From positions 62,001-126,000 of the forward strand of contig MPUH01000049.1 of NCBI GenBank assembly GCA_001970955.1: DNA of 64,000 nt, given 5' to 3'. Each line of letters opens with the position of its first letter. Position 1 is the first letter of the stretch. A program made the translations under genes and the position numbers. Below the pieces are notes generated by a model. It had not been told where the DNA came from, made no database searches, and saw only the letters and a program-made list of their open reading frames with translations. Shown here piece by piece: positions 59,823 through 64,000 of this stretch. The DNA is from Stentor coeruleus. Lineage: Eukaryota; Ciliophora; Heterotrichea; Heterotrichida; Stentoridae.

Positions 59823-60152
59823 ATGGACTCAAGAAATCCTAATCATGGTTATTTGTTAGAACAAATCAGAAATACTCCTGTTCTTATTTATTCGTGGATT
59901 CGATGTTCTTATTGTGTTAAAACTAAAGATACATTAAGAAAAATGGGTATAATACCTGTTGTTTATGAGTTAGATCAAATGCCTAATGGAAACACAATAA
60001 AACAGCATCTATTTGAAATTACAAATCAAGAAACTGTACCGAATATATTTATTGGTGGAAGGCATATTGGAGGAAATTCTGAATTACAGGACGGGTTAAA
60101 AAATGGTAGTGTTCAGGCTAAGCTTAGAGCAGCTGGGGTTAATTTCCATTAG
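59823..60152 (+). CDS. Dithiol glutaredoxin
   Basis: The 109-residue protein is a complete glutaredoxin. The active site is CSYC (near residues 27-30, after IYSWIR), a variant of CPYC. The glutathione-binding TVPNIFIGG and GGNSELQ motifs follow. Both active cysteines are present, so disulfide reduction with glutathione is expected. No targeting signal is apparent, so cytosolic. The eight bases between the LRR stop and this ATG leave almost no room for a promoter, so it may be co-transcribed or have its start signals inside the LRR gene. Confidence 0.93.
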   Translation: MDSRNPNHGYLLEQIRNTPVLIYSWIRCSYCVKTKDTLRKMGIIPVVYELDQMPNGNTIKQHLFEITNQETVPNIFIGGRHIGGNSELQDGLKNGSVQAKLRAAGVNFH

Positions 60153-60712
60153 CTTAGGCAGATAAATAAGATTCAGTAATATTTGATATGGACATTATAT
60201 TAAATATGGGTGATATATTTAGAAGATTAGTGAATTTATGATTTTAGGTAAAGGGTTTGATGTGAAGAGGTTTTAGGGTATAATAAAAATGTATTTATTA
60301 TTTGTCATGATGAAGCTAATTGAATTTATGGCTTTTATGATATTTTGGTAGAATTCAGGATGGGGGATCATTTGTAGATAATGGGATGGTTTTATGCTTG
60401 ATAAAAGAATAGATGATACTTATGACATAGATATATATACTTCCATTGAATTTAGTGTTTATTTTTTATATAATATCTTTATAATTTAAGCTTTATAATA
60501 CATCCTATAATAAAATTTTTGATTTTTGATTAAAAACTTGCTGTAATTTTTCTTTTCAATCCAATTCGCTATCTAATAAGATCCTAAACTTCTGATGTTT
60601 TTTATATCATTTTTGGTATTATCTTTTATGTTCTCCCATTTACAATTACCTTAAAACCTTCTTGGACAATTGTTAAATATTATATTCTAATATTCAATTG
60701 TAAATAATATAT
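60153..60712. other. Spacer with a switch in strand bias, no gene seen
   Basis: The left half (60160-60400) is G-rich on the plus strand; the right half (60480-60690) is C-rich. It lies between two plus-strand genes, 3' flank to 5' flank. No frame of note. Confidence 0.6.
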
Positions 60713-61411
60713 ATGAAAAATTTTATCCCAGATTCAAGAAACTACGGAGGTAGAAAAGTTATCACTGATGAGTTCAAGCATCATTACGAGAAAATGGCTA
60801 ACGCTAAAACATCTTTACAAACAAGACCTAAATGTAGTAGCGGTTTTTCGCAGGGTATCAACTCTCCTGGAAAAAGTGTATTACAAAGGCAAATTGATAA
60901 CTCATATAAGATATCAAGAGGTAATAAATCTTTACTTACAGAGCATCTTCTCAATATTAAGCATATGAACAGAAGGATTAAATCGATTGGTAGCGTAAAT
61001 GATATTTAGTATAATGAAAGAAAAAAAAACCAGTTTGATCCTATTACGCATCCAGTTGTGTTTTTTAGACATAATCAAGATAGTCCTGAGCTTGTTTTGA
61101 ATCAACAGTTTATAGCGAAAAGTATCCGTCCTCCAAAAATCAGCAAAATTTATGAGAATCGTGAAGAACCTGAAAGCCGCGCAAGAACAAGCATGGAAAA
61201 ACATATACTAGTTCCTTATATTGAAAAATCAGAAAAGAACCCAGGAAATAAACTTAAAATCATGCTTTGTGATACTATAGTTAAACATAGGATATATAAA
61301 GAAGAAGATTTGCAAGAATTGTTTTCATGTGCAAAAGAAGCTAATAATCATCTGGGACGCCAAGTATTAGATAAAGTTATTGCAACTGTTTATCAAGAGT
61401 TTAGTAATTAG
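60713..61411 (+). CDS. Basic hypothetical protein (two exons)
   Basis: Exons 60713-60994 and 61010-61411 give 227 residues. Unspliced, the frame ends at TAG; splicing joins KSIGS to YNERKKNQFDPI. The first half is basic and Ser-rich. The second half ends in a compact helical region (about 170-225: MLCDTIVKHRIYKEEDLQEL, then VLDKVIATVYQEF), which looks like a small folded domain. I recognise no family. No membrane spans or Cys clusters. A structural or ciliary role is possible but not shown. Confidence 0.7.
60995..61009 (+). other. 15-nt spliceosomal intron
   Basis: GTAAATGATATTTAG, phase 0, A at position 10, TAG in frame if kept. Removal opens the frame into the second exon for 133 more residues. 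Confidence 0.88.
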
Positions 61412-61550
61412 TTTATAAATTATCATATCTTTTAAAGTATTTATATTATGATTAATAATTTGTATATAAGTTTTTATACTATTTAAATGATAGTTAATTA
61501 TAACTAAAAATTGGACTAAAATTATTACTTACTTCTATTCATTTTCTAGA

Positions 61551-64000
61551 TTATTTCTCGGAATCCTTGTTGTTCATAATTTCAAGCATCTTCATAATTT
61601 TATCAACTTTTTCATCAACTTTGTCTATTCTCTCTTTTAAACGATCTTCTACAATTTTATTGTTTTCCTTAATTTTTGAAAAAATTCTGTTGTCAATCTT
61701 ATTAACTTGCTGACTCATAGAAAAAGTCATTTTTTTCATTTTATTTTGAATTTTCTTCAGACTAGTCTCTATAATAGTCCTTGTGTCAAGAACTTTTCCT
61801 AGCCAAGCATCTCCATTAGTACTATGCGAATGGCAACATATATGAAGGTATTTTAATAAATTATGAGGTCTAGCAATAGATTTGATATACTCAATTTCTA
61901 AAACCAATGATGTCATTTCTCTATAATCATAAATTTCAGCCATAAGTTGGAATTGATCAAAGCAGTCTCCAAGAATAGAAATAATCATATTAAGCATGAG
62001 AATAACATTAATTACTAGAGCACAACAAAAAGTTATATATCTTAGTCCAAATTCTTCAGTTTTCATATTGCTAATATCCCCAATTGTTAAACCAAAAGGG
62101 TTTACCCAGAGACCTTTGAATGATATTAATCGCTCTTCACTTAAAACAATACTCATCAATCCAAAGCCTAATGTGCTATAAACTAATATAACTAAAAAGG
62201 ATTTTATGTTGATAAGTGTTTCGATTATAAGTCTAAAATGATATCGAGTAGCATCAAAAGCTCTAAAACCCATAACACCTCGTATAAGATTTAAAACAAC
62301 TGTAAGCCATGTAAGCCAATAATAAGAAAAATCTAAACAAATTAGAGTAAACCAGATAAATGTAGTGATTATTCTACAAATATTCACTAAAGCTGATTTC
62401 CTTTTAAAATAATCAGAACCTTTACGTATTGCTTGTATAAATTCCCAGCACATTAAAGCAAAATTTACATTGAAAAAAATAACACTGCTAACAATCATAT
62501 AATCTGCAAATATTAAAACCAGCATAATCAGATTCAGCCATAACATCCCTGTATATGAATAAATCCAACTTTTCAAACTATTCCATCTGTATTTCACAAA
62601 ATATTGTATAAACTTTGTCCTAAAAATATCAGTATTATAACTTTCAAGTAAAGATTCTAAAAACTCAATACTTTCTGCACTTCCTATAACAGAAGGTAAT
62701 TTAAAAGGTNACATGGTATTATAAGTAAATGAACTGGGGCAACTTCATCTAGTCTTCCTTTAGTTAAAAAATCATCACATGATCCAGTTGCTGAATTAAG
62801 CATTTTTAATATAGGAAATTCTCCTGATGGTTTTCCAATAAACACTTTATCGTTTTTCATTAAAACACATAAACCTAAAAATTTGTCAAGAACTTTTGAA
62901 GAGTTTCTTATAATTTCTAATAAATCATTGCGTATTGCTATAAAACTAGATGAAAAAATTTGAGAGTTTGACTTTTTGAATAAAGATGATAAGTATTCAA
63001 GAAATAAATCAGTTGCAGCTTGATGTTGACCACGTATAGAATAGTAAATTGGAGAATGGCCAAAGTTATCAGCAAGTAAGATGGCAGAACCTCGTTTTAA
63101 GATATTTTTTATAATATTTGTTTCACCTTTATATGCTAGGAAATGAAGAGGAGAGAAAAGATGGTTACTTATAAGCACAGGCCAGCTTTCAGGGGACAAG
63201 TTTTTGTATTTTTTCAATGAAAACGAACAAAGGGTATTATAATACAAAAAAAATGACTTGTGTCGTGTTTTGTAAATTGAAAGTGCTTGGAATGTTCCAT
63301 CATTTTCTTCATCAGTACTATATCTTCTTTTAACAATCTCAACCCCAGTCTCAGAGTTAAAAACTTTAATTTCTTCTGATATCAAATTCTGTATAACCAG
63401 TCTGTTTTCATCATCAAACCTCATATCCCATAAGTTCTCAGAATATCCATCAATACTAAAAATTTCTTTTTTTCTTGGCGCATTCCACACTGTTATCTTC
63501 TCAAAACCTCTTGTAGCAAAATATTTCCCATTACAACTATAAATTTGTGAATCAAAATTTTCACTATCCAAAGGAATATCTAAATCAAACTTTTTTTTTT
63601 CAAAATTCATAGTTTTAGTAGCATTATGAAAAGTTTCAACAACAAAATCTTTACCAGTTGGACTTAAAGATAACCCTCTAATTCTCACAGAAGTTTCAAT
63701 ATCAATCATATCTTCTTTTTCACTTCTAACATTCCATATTTTAACAAGGTTATCATCTGAAGCACTTGCAAGTAATTTCCCATCAAAACTGTAGACAATT
63801 TTCTTAACAACTTCGCTATGTCCAAGCATTTCAAATTCTTCACTTTTGTTTCCAAGATTCCAAACTTTAATACCTTTATCAGCCCCACAACTAGCTAAAT
63901 GAATTCCATCAGGACTAAAAATTACACATTTTATTTGATCAACATGACCATTAAGTTGATATTCTAAAAGTTGATTATGAGTATTCCATATACGAATAAT
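61551..64000 (-). CDS. WD40-ankyrin-TRP-like channel (5' part beyond window; interrupted by gap at 62710)
   Basis: The frame is open from the right edge to 62711, then shifts at the N and continues to TAA at 61551. WD40 repeats are visible at about 63700-64000 (HLASCGADKGIKVWN, LLASASDDNLVKIWN) and more loosely to 63350. Ankyrin-like units follow near 63000-63170 (SPLHFLAYKGETN, SPIYYSIRGQHQAA). Past the gap come membrane spans and a TRP-like pore end: LVYSTLGFGLMS, VILMLNMIISILGDCFDQF. A coiled coil closes the protein (about 61570-61690). The stretch LPSVIGSAESIEFLESL aligns with LPCISGSAKSCELLKSL of the channel at 3347-6660, so they are paralogues. Ligand and ion choice unknown. Confidence 0.82.
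62710..62710. other. Single N, unresolved join inside a gene
   Basis: The reading frame changes by one across this N, and no flanking duplication is visible. True gap length is unknown; two missing bases (or two plus a multiple of three) would keep the frame. Confidence 0.7.

Noticed and set aside
1-64000. Mobile elements, viral relics, CRISPR arrays, tRNA or rRNA genes, telomeres
   Set aside because: I saw no transposase, integrase, reverse transcriptase or capsid frames, no regular spacer array, no cloverleaf-like GC-rich islands and no terminal telomere repeats. A tRNA scan would be needed to exclude small RNA genes fully.

Overview
The window looks like macronuclear DNA of a heterotrich ciliate, most likely Stentor or a close relative. 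It is AT-rich and very gene-dense. Long reading frames end at TAA, TAG and TGA and show no internal reassigned stops, so the code appears standard. Nine introns that I could reconstruct are all exactly 15 nt, nearly all GTA...TAG, and all carry an A at intron position 10. Blepharisma also has tiny introns but reads TGA as Trp, and Condylostoma reassigns all stops, so both fit less well. The species is inferred; introns and stop codons are read directly. I saw no tRNA, rRNA, CRISPR array, transposon, viral relic or telomere.

Layout. 1-13.5 kb (all minus strand): p23 co-chaperone, PH-domain protein kinase, TRP-like channel, FHA protein, a protein with two kinase-like domains, and a RING-finger protein. 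14-17 kb (plus): ankyrin-TKL kinase and a double cyclic-nucleotide-binding-fold protein. 17-31.7 kb is an unbroken minus-strand run of ten tightly packed genes: SAM protein, DHHC acyltransferase, coiled coil, membrane RING protein, EF-hand protein, an unknown, Polo-like kinase, CFAP97-like, and RalGAP-like. 31.9-36.6 kb (plus): cAMP-receptor-like GPCR, a RasGAP+VPS9 (GAPVD1/RME-6-like) protein and a small unknown. 36.7-39.8 kb (minus): prefoldin subunit 2, an NDK-fold protein without the catalytic His, and a Rad9-like clamp subunit. 40.7-48.6 kb: ELMO-like protein (plus), then long coiled coil, USP-type deubiquitinase and a free-standing LSDAT/SLOG protein (minus). 49-64 kb: K+ channel with CNBD, cold-shock-domain protein, small unknown, LRR, YTH and MORN proteins, LRR protein, glutaredoxin, an unknown two-exon gene, and a WD40-ankyrin-TRP-like channel running off the right end.

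The genes do not form one pathway. Recurrent themes are signalling (five protein-kinase-like genes, three channels, a GPCR, CNBD proteins), small-GTPase control (RalGAP-like, RasGAP/VPS9, ELMO-like), ubiquitin (two RING, one USP) and probable ciliary or basal-body parts. Several proteins keep a domain fold but lack its known catalytic or binding residues.

Assembly caveat: eight single N characters mark unresolved joins. Six are flanked by abutting near-identical copies with a few substitutions, which looks like unmerged allelic contig ends. Two genes (3347-6660 and 61551-64000) change frame at such joins. One more (40762-41832) carries a probable artificial 18-residue duplication.
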